This document shows, piece by piece, positions 53,351-62,059 of a stretch of DNA of 64,000 nucleotides. Location: positions 1 through 64,000 of the forward strand of contig NZ_AOIJ01000057.1 of the NCBI RefSeq assembly GCF_000337175.1, written 5' to 3'. The notes under the pieces are model-generated. The model was not told the origin of the DNA. It made no database searches and was given only the letters and a program-made list of their open reading frames with translations. Numbering within the stretch: the stretch's first letter is position 1; each line of letters begins with the position of its first letter. The position numbers and the translations under genes are program-made. Source of the DNA: Natrinema gari JCM 14663. GTDB lineage: Archaea; Halobacteriota; Halobacteria; Halobacteriales; Natrialbaceae.

Positions 53351-53513
53351 CGTCGTCGGGCTGGACGAGATTCGGCGGCACCGTACAGCCACACGGGCTG
53401 GCCGAGGCCGTCATGGGGCCGGACACGGTGAGGAACCCGACCGGCTCACCGCAGCGCGGACACGTCGGCGGCGACGCGTCACCGTCCCGGTCGCCGTCAC
53501 AACCGCTACACAT
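53337..53513 (-). CDS. Zinc-ribbon microprotein
   Basis: The product has 58 residues. MCSGCDG near the start and CPRCGEPVGFLT in the middle are two CxxC knuckles able to bind one zinc. A third cysteine pair, CGC, is near residue 45. Haloarchaea encode many such small zinc-finger proteins. Start at 53513 puts the first knuckle at residue 2. The last residues and stop come from the repeat element at 53287-53350. Confidence 0.65.
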   Translation of the reverse strand: MCSGCDGDRDGDASPPTCPRCGEPVGFLTVSGPMTASASPCGCTVPPNLVQPDDAGRH

Positions 53514-53979
53514 CAGTCCCACCCCTCGAGCAACGGAGCAGCGGTGACACTCCTGCAGTCTGGCGATTCCGTCGTCTTGCGGGAGGTTTATATCCCGATA
53601 GAACGTATGCAATCATTGCTTGCAATCCCCTCGGGAGGGTTGGAAGCTCCGTCTCGGGTGCTGTTTCCACCCGGGGCATTTCGAGAACGCCCACTTTTCT
53701 GGAACGTCGCTTCTGTCCGAATATCTATCTCGTTGTGACTTATATCTATTGCTCCAGTCATGAAATCTACCCGGTCGCGAGCACACGCAGCCCCTACGGA
53801 CAGCGCGAGACTCGATCTCCTTGCCACTGACGACGGCGCGCGGTCCGAGCACGCGATCCGTCTCGAGCAACGACCCGGTCGTCGACGGCCGCCGTCGCGG
53901 GACTGCCGCCCGGCGTAGCCGTTCCCGTAATCGTCGTCCTTTTTACACTCCTCTCCTTACGGATAGCTATCCGATTCAG
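53514..53979. other. Intergenic interval with promoters
   Basis: About 465 bp. CCTTTTTACACT near 53938-53949 is a TATA-like element about 31-42 bp before the ATG at 53980. No gene is supported; the small frames here overlap in several phases. Confidence 0.45.
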
Positions 53980-55695
53980 ATGACATGGATGCGCACCCGT
54001 TCGTCAACCGCCCTCCTCGCAGTCGCTCTCGCGACACTCCTCATCACCAGCGGGCTCGCCGGCCCGGCCCTCGCGGCGGGGCCGGCCGCCGGCCCGCCCG
54101 ACGCCACCGTCCAGTCCACGACCGCCGGGTCGTCCCTCGACTCGACGACCGCCGTGGGATCGACGGCCACGGGGACGACGGCCTCGAGTCCGACAAGCGC
54201 GGCCGTTCAGGACGCCCGTCCCGACACCCCCTCGACCGAGGACACCGTCGGCTACGTCGAGGGTTACTGGTACGACGATCCACTGCCGGTCGACAACCAG
54301 TCCGACGCGGTCGTCGACGAGGACGACCTCGACCCCGTCGTCTACCGAGCGATGGCCCGCGTCGAGCGAATCCGCAACCTCACCTTCTCCGAGGAAGTCA
54401 CCGTCGACGTCATCTCCCGGTCGGAGTACCGTGAGACCAACGGCGATCGCTTTACCAACATCTCCTCGGCGAACCGTCTCGAGGCGAACGTCGGCTACGA
54501 GGCGCTGTTCATGGTCGACCGGGAGACCGACGCGGCCAACGCGACCCAGACGGTCTACGGCGGTTCCGTCGGCGGGTCCTATCACCCCGAGACCGACCAG
54601 ATCGTGATCGTCTCCGAGAACCCCGACACCCCCGAGTTAGACGAGGTCACGCTCGGGCACGAACTCGTCCACGCGCTCCAGGACCAGCGGTACAACCTGT
54701 CGCGGTTCCACGGGACGACCCAGGACGAGGAGACCGCCATGAGCGGGCTGATCGAAGGCGACGCGAGCCGCGTCGAACGCGAGTACAAAGCGACCTGCGG
54801 TCGCGAGTGGGACTGTCTCGTCCCGCGCAACGACGGCAGTGGCCAGCTCCCCGATATCAACTGGGGAATCTACTTCAGCGTCTACCAGCCCTACAGCGAC
54901 GGGCCGGACTACGTCAACTACCTGCGCACCCAGGGCAACGACTGGGAAGCGGTCAACGCGGCGTACGACGACCCGCCGCGGACGACCTCGGCGGTGATCC
55001 ACCCCGGCTCGGGGCGCGAGCCCGCGAACGTCTCCGTCCCCGATCGCTCGAGCGAGGACTGGCGACAGCTCCGAACCGACGGCGAGGTCGCCACGGATAC
55101 CATCGGCGAGGCGGGCATGGTCGCGATGTTCGCCGCTGATGCGGTCGAGAGCGACCGGGACGCGGTGATCGAGGCCGCAGACCTCTTCGAGAGTGCGGAA
55201 AACTACAACTACAACCACTCGTACACGAACGGCTGGGCCGGCGACAAACTGGTCGCCTACACGAACGACGAGGCCGATAGCGCGAGCAAGCCGGCCGCTG
55301 CGGCCGGCCACGCCGGCTACGTCTGGCGGACGCAGTGGGAGTCCGGGACCGACACTCAGCAGTTCGTCAACGGCTATCTCCGACTGCTCGAGAACCACGG
55401 TGCCGACGCCGTCGACGGGCGACAGGACACCTACGTGATCGAGGACGGCGGCTATTCCGGCGCGTACTATCTCAACCGGACGGGAGAGACGCTGACGATC
55501 GTCCGCGCGCCCGCCGTCGACGACCTGTCGAACGTCGAGGCCGGTGCCGCACCGGAGGGCGAGGACACCCTCGAAATCACCGACCGGAGCGATACCGTGT
55601 CCGGCTTCGGTCCGGGGGCCGCAGTGGGCGCGATCGCGACCGCCCTGCTCGGCACCGGGTACCGAGCCGTCGCCGACCGCCACGATCAGGACTGA
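53980..55695 (+). CDS. Hvo_1808-family surface protein (metalloprotease-like)
   Basis: The product has 571 residues. A signal peptide (ALLAVALATLLITSGLAGPALA) and a Thr/Ser-rich linker lead into the conserved region from about residue 85 (TVGYVEGYWYDDPLPVD). LGHELVHALQDQRYNLSRFHG carries an HExxH zinc motif (residues 227-231), followed by EGDASRVEREY, where Glu could be the third ligand (gluzincin-like). It ends with a Gly-rich membrane anchor (GPGAAVGAIATALLGTGYR). The paralogue 50 bp downstream shares this layout. It should be a cell-surface protein; peptidase activity is inferred. ATG 53980 or 53989 are both possible. Confidence 0.88.
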   Translation: MTWMRTRSSTALLAVALATLLITSGLAGPALAAGPAAGPPDATVQSTTAGSSLDSTTAVGSTATGTTASSPTSAAVQDARPDTPSTEDTVGYVEGYWYDDPLPVDNQSDAVVDEDDLDPVVYRAMARVERIRNLTFSEEVTVDVISRSEYRETNGDRFTNISSANRLEANVGYEALFMVDRETDAANATQTVYGGSVGGSYHPETDQIVIVSENPDTPELDEVTLGHELVHALQDQRYNLSRFHGTTQDEETAMSGLIEGDASRVEREYKATCGREWDCLVPRNDGSGQLPDINWGIYFSVYQPYSDGPDYVNYLRTQGNDWEAVNAAYDDPPRTTSAVIHPGSGREPANVSVPDRSSEDWRQLRTDGEVATDTIGEAGMVAMFAADAVESDRDAVIEAADLFESAENYNYNHSYTNGWAGDKLVAYTNDEADSASKPAAAAGHAGYVWRTQWESGTDTQQFVNGYLRLLENHGADAVDGRQDTYVIEDGGYSGAYYLNRTGETLTIVRAPAVDDLSNVEAGAAPEGEDTLEITDRSDTVSGFGPGAAVGAIATALLGTGYRAVADRHDQD

Positions 55696-55746
55696 CTGAC
55701 GCGGCCGATCGACGCCCATTTTACCGTCTCGGCGAACACTGACGCA

Positions 55747-57309
55747 ATGAGGCTTCGCCTGTTCGCGGTGCTCGCACTGGTCGTTCTCTCGGGCTGTGCA
55801 CTCCCCGGCAGCCAGAGCGGGTTCGACACCGACCGCGATCTCGGATACGTCGGCGACTACGCCCACGACGATACCTTCGCGTTCGATACGGCCGACGGCC
55901 TCACCGAGCCCCAACTCGAGGCGGTGAAGTACCGGTCGATGGCCCGGATCGAGGTCGTCCGCGGGCTGAAGTACGAGCGCGATGTCTCCCTCGAGGTCGT
56001 GAGCCGCGCCGCCTACCGCGACCAGCGGGCGGGCGGAACCGGGAACGCGTCGGCGTTCGAGAACGAGATCTGGCGGGGCGCGTTCGTCGTCGACGGCGAG
56101 ACCGACGTCGAGCGGGCGTTCGACGACCTCTACGGCGATTCGATCCAGGGCTACTACGTCGACGACCGGATCGTCATCATCACCGAGGACGCCGACGATA
56201 TCCGGATCGATCGCCGGACCCTGGTCCACGAGCTGACACACGCCTTACAGGACCAGCACTTCGGCATCGGACGCGAGAGCGAGACGATCGACGGCGTCCG
56301 CGCCGAAAACGGGCTGCTCGAGGGCGACGCGGACTACGTTCCCGACCGGTACGATCGCCGCTGCGGGGCCGAGTGGCAGTGTCTCTCCGACACCCAGCCG
56401 CCGGCGGCGTCCGGCGCGGGGCTGACCGACCGTCCGTTCAACGTCGGCCTGTTCCTCTCGATCTACGCCCCCTACGCCGAGGGGCCGCCGTTCGTCGCCG
56501 CCCTCCACGAGCGCGGCGGCTGGGAGGCCGTCGATCGCGCTCACGACGAGCCGCCCCGAAGCACCGCCCAACTGATTCACCCCGAGCGCTATCCCGACAC
56601 GCGGCCGGTCGACATCACCGTTGCGGACCGCTCGAGCGACGACTGGCACCCCATTACCGACCGAGCGGATGCGACCGACGACGGGAACGGAACCGCCGGT
56701 ACCGGCGGCGAGCCCCGCACGGAGACGGTCGGCGAGGCGACGCTGTTCGCGACCCTCTGGGCTAACGGCGTGATCGACCGCCCGCTCACCGCGGGGACAC
56801 CGAACCGCGCCCAGTACAACTACTCGCATCCCGCGACCGAGGGCTGGGCCGGCGACAGCATTCAGGTCTATCGGCACGCGGACGAGCCGACCCGGACCGG
56901 CCACGTCTGGCGACTCGAGTGGGACACACCGACGGACGCGGCCGAGTTCGCCGACGCGTACCGTCGGCTCCTCGAGACTCGGGGGGCCGAGCCGGTCGAA
57001 TCCACTGCCGGCGTCTTTCGGATTCCGGACGACGACCCCTTTGCCGGCGCGTATCGCGTTTCGAGTACCGGAACGACGGTCGACATCGTCGGCGCGCCGG
57101 CCGTCGGCGACCTCGGAGCGATCCACGCCACAGCTCCCGGCTCGACGTCGCCGCCCGAGTCCGCGGCCGCTCTCGAGTCGGAGACCACCGCCGCGTCGAC
57201 GGCGACTGCTAACCCGTCGGTGGCACCGCCCGTTGCGGTACCGACATCGACCGCCGTCGTCGATCCGGCGACGGGGCGGCAATCGCCGCGCTCGCCGGCA
57301 GACGGGTAG
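55747..57309 (+). CDS. Hvo_1808-family surface lipoprotein (metalloprotease-like)
   Basis: The product has 520 residues. MRLRLFAVLALVVLSGC is a lipoprotein signal, with Cys17 as the anchor. The conserved region starts LGYVGDYAHDDTFAFD. VHELTHALQDQHFGIGRE has the same HExxH motif (residues 161-165) followed by EGDADYVPDRY. The C-terminal third resembles the first paralogue (YNYSHPATEGWAGDSIQVY), then a Ser/Thr/Pro-rich tail without a C-terminal helix. The pair therefore differs in anchoring: one C-terminal helix, one lipid. Read from the same strand 51 bp apart, likely one transcript. Confidence 0.88.
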   Translation: MRLRLFAVLALVVLSGCALPGSQSGFDTDRDLGYVGDYAHDDTFAFDTADGLTEPQLEAVKYRSMARIEVVRGLKYERDVSLEVVSRAAYRDQRAGGTGNASAFENEIWRGAFVVDGETDVERAFDDLYGDSIQGYYVDDRIVIITEDADDIRIDRRTLVHELTHALQDQHFGIGRESETIDGVRAENGLLEGDADYVPDRYDRRCGAEWQCLSDTQPPAASGAGLTDRPFNVGLFLSIYAPYAEGPPFVAALHERGGWEAVDRAHDEPPRSTAQLIHPERYPDTRPVDITVADRSSDDWHPITDRADATDDGNGTAGTGGEPRTETVGEATLFATLWANGVIDRPLTAGTPNRAQYNYSHPATEGWAGDSIQVYRHADEPTRTGHVWRLEWDTPTDAAEFADAYRRLLETRGAEPVESTAGVFRIPDDDPFAGAYRVSSTGTTVDIVGAPAVGDLGAIHATAPGSTSPPESAAALESETTAASTATANPSVAPPVAVPTSTAVVDPATGRQSPRSPADG

Positions 57310-57316
57310 TTTTTTT
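57310..57316 (+). terminator. T-run after the surface-protein genes
   Basis: TTTTTTT directly follows the stop at 57307-57309. Archaeal termination relies on such T-runs, so it probably ends this operon. The next gene starts at 57340. Confidence 0.5.
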
Positions 57317-57339
57317 GTCTCCCACGGGAAACCGGCGAT

Positions 57340-58500
57340 ATGTCAAACCCGTTCGGCACCGTTCCCCCGGCAGCGATTCTCGAGGGGGATGCCACCGATG
57401 CGTACTTCGAGCGCACGCGGGCCACGCTCGAGCACGCGGAGAAGAACCCCCACGTCGTCGCCGAAGTGACCGCCGACCAGTTCCCGACCGGCAGCTTCGA
57501 CGTCTTCACCGGCGTAAGGGACATTGCGACGCTGTTCGAAGGGCGGGACGTCGATATCGATGCGCTCCCGGACGGCCAACTGTTCGACGGCGGTCCGGTC
57601 CTCCGCATCGAGGGTCCGTACCTCTCGTTTGCCGAACTCGAGACGTCGCTGCTTGGCTTCCTCTCACAGCCGAGCGGCTTTGCGACGGCCGCGCTCGAGG
57701 CCCGACTGGCCGCCCCGGACTCGCTCGTCCTCTCCTTCGGCGCGCGGCACGTCCATCCCTCGATCGCCTCGACGGTCGAACGAGCGTCGCTGCTGGCCGG
57801 GCTGGACGGGTTCTCCCACGTCGCGGCGGGCGACATACTTGACCGAGAGGCGGGTGGAACGATGCCCCACGCGCTCATGTTCTGTTTCGGCGAGGGCAAT
57901 CAGGCCGACGCATGGACGGCGTTCGACGAGGCCGTCGACGAGGACGTGCCCCGAATCGCGCTGGTCGATACCTTCTGGGACGAGAAAAGCGAAAGCCTGC
58001 TCGCAGCCGAGACGCTCGGCGACGACTTGGACGGGGTCCGGATCGACACCACCGGCTCCCGACGGGGCGACTTCAGACACATCATCCGCGAGGTCCGCTG
58101 GGAACTCGACGCTCGAGGCCGGGAGGACGTCGATATCTTCTGTAGCGGCGGGATCGACCCCGACTCGATCCGGGCCCTGCGCGACGTCGCCGACGGCTTC
58201 GGCGTCGGCAGCCACATCACCGGTGCCGACTCGGTGGACTTCAGTCTCGACATCGTCGAAATCGAGGGCGAACCGATCTCCAAACGTGGCAAACTGTCGG
58301 GAGTCAAGGACGTCTATCGAACGCCCGCGGGCGGCCACCACGTCGCGCTCGCCGACGGCGACGCGCCGGACGGCGGCGACTCCCTGCTCGAGCCGCTCGT
58401 CCGCGACGGCGACATCGTCCGCACGTTCGCTCTCGAGGACGCGACCGAGCGCTGTCTCGAAGACGCCAGTGCGGTCGGGTTCGGCGAGTCGACGGCGTAA
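57340..58500 (+). CDS. pncB: Nicotinate phosphoribosyltransferase
   Basis: The product has 386 residues. It shows ILEGDATDAYFERTRATLEHA at the start, FLSQPSGFATAALEARLAAPD, then LSFGARHVHPSIASTVERASLLAGLDGFSHV with the active-site His region. RIALVDTFWDEKSESLLAAETLG and DTTGSRRGDFRHIIREVRWELD follow, and FCSGGIDPDSIRALRDVADGFGVGSHITGADSVDFSLDIVEI holds the phosphate-binding loop. It converts nicotinate and PRPP to nicotinate mononucleotide. It is the salvage entry that joins the nadE route. Confidence 0.95.
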   Translation: MSNPFGTVPPAAILEGDATDAYFERTRATLEHAEKNPHVVAEVTADQFPTGSFDVFTGVRDIATLFEGRDVDIDALPDGQLFDGGPVLRIEGPYLSFAELETSLLGFLSQPSGFATAALEARLAAPDSLVLSFGARHVHPSIASTVERASLLAGLDGFSHVAAGDILDREAGGTMPHALMFCFGEGNQADAWTAFDEAVDEDVPRIALVDTFWDEKSESLLAAETLGDDLDGVRIDTTGSRRGDFRHIIREVRWELDARGREDVDIFCSGGIDPDSIRALRDVADGFGVGSHITGADSVDFSLDIVEIEGEPISKRGKLSGVKDVYRTPAGGHHVALADGDAPDGGDSLLEPLVRDGDIVRTFALEDATERCLEDASAVGFGESTA

Positions 58501-58583
58501 TTCGACGGCCGGCGGCCCGTCGACGAACCGAGAACAAACGTTGGGGAGTTGGACTTTTTGCCGTGGGAACGAACGTCCCGGTA

Positions 58584-58844
58584 ATGAGCGCACAGACGCG
58601 GTCCAACGCCAGCTACTCCGACATCGCCACCCAGTTGGCGATCCGTCTCGTCCTCGTCTTCGCGGTCGCCGGGGTCTGTACGTGGGTCCTGCTCCCGTGG
58701 CCGTCCGTCCTGTCGGTACCGCTCGTCCTCGTCGTCGACCTGATCGCTCTCTGGGTTTCCGTCCACTACGTGTTCGCGGCCCTGAACGATCTGCTCGACA
58801 GCAAACTCGCCGATCTGAATCGACCGTCGGGTTCGGGCGACTGA
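58584..58844 (+). CDS. Small two-helix membrane protein
   Basis: The product has 86 residues. Two predicted helices (about residues 17-35 and 42-65) separated by a short turn with PWPS, a hydrophilic N-terminus (MSAQTRSNASYSD) and a C-terminal amphipathic stretch (AALNDLLDSKLADLNR). The family is not recognised. It lies 83 bp downstream of pncB. Confidence 0.65.
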   Translation: MSAQTRSNASYSDIATQLAIRLVLVFAVAGVCTWVLLPWPSVLSVPLVLVVDLIALWVSVHYVFAALNDLLDSKLADLNRPSGSGD

Positions 58845-58899
58845 ATCGGTATTTCCGGTAGAAATCGCGATACTCGTCGATCGACGGCCGTCGGAGCCG

Positions 58900-59499
58900 C
58901 TACACTTCCTCGATACTCCCGTCGGCGTCGCGCTCGCGGAACACCTGTCCCTCGAACAGCGTCACGACGACATCGTCGTCCTGCCAGGCCCCCGGTGCGA
59001 GTTTCGCTTTCCGGCAGGTTCGATCGAGGTACTCACGGGCGCTCCAGTCGTTTTGGACCGGTACCGTCGGGTAGAGCCAGCCACCCTCGCCGCCGTCGAT
59101 GGCGACGCCGTGGGTACCGAGCTCGAGGTCGGCCAGCGGATCGTCCGTCAGGAGGACGTTCTTGACGGTACAGACCGAGACCGTGAGGTTCGGCAGTTCC
59201 GACGGGCTCACTTCCGAGCCACAGGAGTCCTCGCTGGCGGCCTCGATCGCCGCGTCGACGATGACGTGGCCGAGTTGATCGTCCGAGCGGTAGCCGCCCG
59301 CACAGCCCCGCAGGCTCCCCCGACCGCGGGTCGACTCGAGGCGGACGAACGCCCCCGTTCGCTCGTAGAAGGCTTCGCGCATGCTACCCGGTTGTTCTCG
59401 TTGCCCGTGTTGTACGTAAGATTCGACGGATTCGCGCGCGAGTTCGACCGCGCGAGCCCCGTCTTCGTAGGAGAGGTCAGCGCCCTGTCGCTGGGACAT
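58900..59499 (-). CDS. AMMECR1 family protein
   Basis: The product has 199 residues. RGSLRGCAGGYRSDDQLGHVIVDAAIEAASEDSCGSEVSPSELPNLTVSV is the AMMECR1 core, with the LRGC(I/A)G motif. WLYPTVPVQNDWSAREYLDRTCRKAKLAPGAW ends the domain. AMMECR1 proteins are conserved from archaea to humans; the structure is known but the biochemical role is not. Start at 59499 (MSQRQGADLSYEDGA). Confidence 0.9.
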   Translation of the reverse strand: MSQRQGADLSYEDGARAVELARESVESYVQHGQREQPGSMREAFYERTGAFVRLESTRGRGSLRGCAGGYRSDDQLGHVIVDAAIEAASEDSCGSEVSPSELPNLTVSVCTVKNVLLTDDPLADLELGTHGVAIDGGEGGWLYPTVPVQNDWSAREYLDRTCRKAKLAPGAWQDDDVVVTLFEGQVFRERDADGSIEEV

Positions 59500-59638
59500 A
59501 CAGATGGACAAGGGGATAGTCGTCCTAAAGCGCTTCCATTCGTCTCGAGACCACGGGACCACGCGAAACGGGCGATACATTCGCTAGCCGTGACCTCGAG
59601 AATTGGATGCGGACGGTCGACTCCCAAGCGCGGGTCGA

Positions 59639-60520
59639 TCAGCCGAAGTCACTGACCACCTGGTCCATACAGCCGATCGGTCGATCCGGCTCGAAGTACG
59701 TGCAGTGCCCGGGCACGGACCCCGTGACGTCGACATCGCGGTAGTTGCTCGGCGTCGAGCCGCTGTCCCACCAGCCCCTGCAGTCCGCACCGTCACAGCC
59801 CAGTCCGTCCTTGATCGTGGTCACGTCGTAAATCGTACAGATAGTTCCGTCGTTCTCGGAGCGGTAGCTATATACCGCCGTCGCGGACGTTCGAATTCCC
59901 GCGGCGTATCGACCATCGTCACAGACCGAATCGTTCTCGATGGCAGCCCCGAGCAGCGCGACGGTATCGAGGACGACGTCACCATCGAGTTCGGTGAGGG
60001 CCCCGAGTATCACGCGGACTCCCAGCGAGTGGCCGACGACGCGAATCGTCGTCCCCGAGTCCCGTTGGAACGCCTCGCGGAACCACCGACCCAGCCGGAC
60101 GCCGGCGTCGTCTGCGGTGTCTTCTGCCGCCCAGAAGTTCAGCGTATCCGAGGCCCACGACGCGGTGATCACCGGTGCGTGGTAGCCTGCGTTCTGAAGC
60201 GCCCGCTCGAGCACGTACGCCTGGTCGTCGCTCCGGGCCCGTCCTTTCCAGCCGTGAACGTACAGACAGAATTCGTCCTCGCTTGGCCCTCCGATCTGGG
60301 GGCTCTCCTGTGTGAGATCTACCGTGGGGAACTCCACCGGTGCAGTCGGCCAGTTCGTACAGTCTTTGAGTTCGCCCCCGAACGCCGAGCCACTGATCGC
60401 GGTCAGTCCGGTCACACTGGCTGCCACGGTCGACGTCGCTCGGAGTAGCTGTCGGCGCGTCGGTTCGTTCGAACGAGTCTCCTGTTCTCTGCCATCTCCT
60501 CCCTTGGTATCTTTGCGCAT
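59639..60520 (-). CDS. Secreted alpha/beta hydrolase (Tat signal)
   Basis: The product has 293 residues. TRRQLLRATSTVAASVTGLTAISGSAFG is a Tat signal; an extended N-region precedes the arginines. FCLYVHGWKG (near residue 86) is the oxyanion HG motif and VVGHSLGVRVILGAL (near residue 162) contains the GHSLG nucleophile elbow with Ser. Several Cys pairs in the C-terminal half (SVCDDGRY, TICTIYD, LGCDGADCRGWW) fit extracellular disulfides. Candidate lipase or esterase; the catalytic Asp/His are not assigned. The gene is isolated. Confidence 0.82.
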   Translation of the reverse strand: MRKDTKGGDGREQETRSNEPTRRQLLRATSTVAASVTGLTAISGSAFGGELKDCTNWPTAPVEFPTVDLTQESPQIGGPSEDEFCLYVHGWKGRARSDDQAYVLERALQNAGYHAPVITASWASDTLNFWAAEDTADDAGVRLGRWFREAFQRDSGTTIRVVGHSLGVRVILGALTELDGDVVLDTVALLGAAIENDSVCDDGRYAAGIRTSATAVYSYRSENDGTICTIYDVTTIKDGLGCDGADCRGWWDSGSTPSNYRDVDVTGSVPGHCTYFEPDRPIGCMDQVVSDFG

Positions 60521-60677
60521 GCATCGTCCATCCCAAAACTAATACTGAATAAATAAGTTTGGGCGGGCGACCCGGGCCCCTCTCGTTGCCGACCGCTGGG
60601 TCCACTCGAGGGGACTGTGACCGCTCCGTGGGGAGATTGGCCGCCTCACCGCTTCGAAAGCGATTTCGGCCGATCGA

Positions 60678-60690
60678 GGAACTTATTCCG
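60678..60690 (+). promoter_or_regulatory. TATA-like element of RNase P RNA
   Basis: GGAACTTATTCCG lies about 18-30 bp upstream of the inferred RNA 5' end near 60708. Confidence 0.5.
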
Positions 60691-60707
60691 CAGAGGCCTC
60701 TATGAAG

Positions 60708-61273
60708 ACTGGGAGAGAGAGCCTGGCTGCCGCGATGGTGTTACCGGCAACGGTGGCATCACCACAGCCCGGCGTGGCTCCGCGAGTCGCGCCAGGCGAT
60801 ACGTGGCCCGTCCCATCGGGACGCGCAACGCCTGCGAGGAAAGTCCCCCCACCTGTTCGGGCAGGTGACCGGGCGCAAGTCCGGAGCGGGAGACCGCTGG
60901 CTCTGGAACAGAAACGACACGTCTCGGCCCGACCGATGATGCGCGCGAACCCGACCGAGAGGAAGGGGAGTTGACCCGCAGAGGGATGCGCGGTCCTATG
61001 GACCGCGAAACGTGAGGCGGCGCGAGCCGCCGAACTGGCGAGCGGCAACCGCCGCAAGCCGTGTGCGGTCGTCAAACTGTGGTTCGAATCCACGGGTCAC
61101 GTTCGTCGTGATCGATCGCACACGGACGGCCGAGGATCGATGGAACGGCGAACCCTCACCGGTGCAAGTCCGCGCCGTGGTAGCCCGAACGCCCCGCGGC
61201 CTCGCCGCGGACGGTGCGGACGCTCAGCCGAATGCCGGGTCGAACAGAAGGGGGCTTACTCCTCTCACCCAGT
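60708..61273 (+). ncRNA. rnpB: RNase P RNA
   Basis: The CR-I motif GAGGAAAGTCC is at 60836-60846. AACAGAAACGACAC follows near 60908, CCGCAAGCC near 61052 and AACAGAAGGGGGCTTACTCC near 61243-61262. Ends are placed by P1 pairing: CTGGG-A-GAGAG (60709-60719) with CTCTC-A-CCCAG (61262-61272), followed by TTTT. A P2 stem CAGGCG/CGCCTG and a P12 stem CCGTGTGCG (61059-61067)/CGCACACGG (61117-61125) are visible. The RNA would be about 566 nt, longer than the ~430 nt known from Haloferax, mainly through extra sequence between P1 and P2 and in P12. It removes 5' leaders from pre-tRNAs. Confidence 0.9.
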
Positions 61274-61350
61274 TTTGTACTCGAGCGGTCGCTATCCTCG
61301 CAGAAACCTCTGACAGAAGTTATTTATTCCCTGTCACGCTCGGTTCTGAT

Positions 61351-61746
61351 ATGAACAGCCGCGAAGTCGTCGTCTATCTCGGGGCCATACTGCTGGCGTT
61401 CGTGGGGTTACTCGTAGCTGGTTTTGTGGCGTATGTCCTCGAGTTCAACTCAGACATGGTGGAGATCGCAATGTTGCTCGTGTTCTACGGGATCGCACTC
61501 GGCGGCGGCCATCTGTACCTCGCGCTCCGAAACGAGGGCAGCGACGTGCCACCGTCCGCACGATGGCGATATCTCGCGGTTCTCATCATCCTCCTCGTCG
61601 CAGGTGCTGCACTCGCCGTCAACGGTGAGCAGACCATCGCAACGATCGAACTCAGGACAATCGGACGGGCCGTTATCGGCGTGACGATCGTCGGCTACGT
61701 CCTGACTGAAGCCGTCGACGGCTATCGGACGGTTCGCTCGAGTTGA
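61351..61746 (+). CDS. Small four-helix membrane protein
   Basis: The product has 131 residues with four predicted helices (about residues 6-28, 34-56, 70-86 and 102-119). Start at 61351 sits about 22-32 bp after TTATTTATTC, giving a leaderless message; the longer frame starting 61012 would cross the RNase P RNA. No family recognised. Confidence 0.75.
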   Translation: MNSREVVVYLGAILLAFVGLLVAGFVAYVLEFNSDMVEIAMLLVFYGIALGGGHLYLALRNEGSDVPPSARWRYLAVLIILLVAGAALAVNGEQTIATIELRTIGRAVIGVTIVGYVLTEAVDGYRTVRSS

Positions 61747-61820
61747 TTCGCCAATTTCCGCGGACAAGTTTCATCGATATCAGCCGCTCGCTTCGTTCAC
61801 GGTTTGGTGTCGGTAGATGT

Positions 61821-61870
61821 GTCCTGACGGAGTCCAACGCGAACGAAGTGAGCGTTGGGCACGTCAGGAC
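61821..61870. repeat. tRNA-Arg-end hairpin 1
   Basis: GTCCTGACG (61821-61829) is inverted as CGTCAGGAC (61862-61870), with inner stem CCAACGC/GCGTTGG and loop GAACGAAGTGA. GTCCTGACGGAG equals the 3' end of the tRNA-Arg gene. Confidence 0.7.
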
Positions 61871-61920
61871 CGAACCCGAGAGCGGGCGCTGAGCAATTCG
61901 AAGCGCCCGCAATAAGTGAG

Positions 61921-62000
61921 CGTCCTGACGGAGATTTGAACACGGGAAGACGGTCGGCCTCACTTCGTTCGGCCGCTGCGACTTCTCTGCTCAAATCTCC
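61921..62000. repeat. tRNA-Arg-end hairpin 2
   Basis: 61921-61941 is identical over 21 bp to 62060-62080, the 3' part of tRNA-Arg (minus strand). GGAGATTTGA (61930-61939) is inverted at 61991-62000. An inner stem with CGGCC/GGCCG holds a TCACTTCGTTCG loop, as in the tRNA-Ile element. Confidence 0.75.
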
Positions 62001-62010
62001 GGGGAGTTTC

Positions 62011-62054
62011 CTTCAGCACGGACTGCTCGCTACGCTCGCAGTGTTGTGCTGAAG
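62011..62054. repeat. Hairpin just before tRNA-Arg 3' end
   Basis: CTTCAGCAC (62011-62019) is inverted as GTGCTGAAG (62046-62054), with inner ACTGC/GCAGT around the loop TCGCTACGCTC. It ends 6 bp from the tRNA. Confidence 0.6.
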
Positions 62055-62059
62055 AGAAA

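Noticed and set aside
61071-61125. A tRNA gene near the T-arm-like sequence at 61079
   Set aside because: No anticodon arm or acceptor stem can be built around it; it sits within the P12 stem of RNase P RNA.
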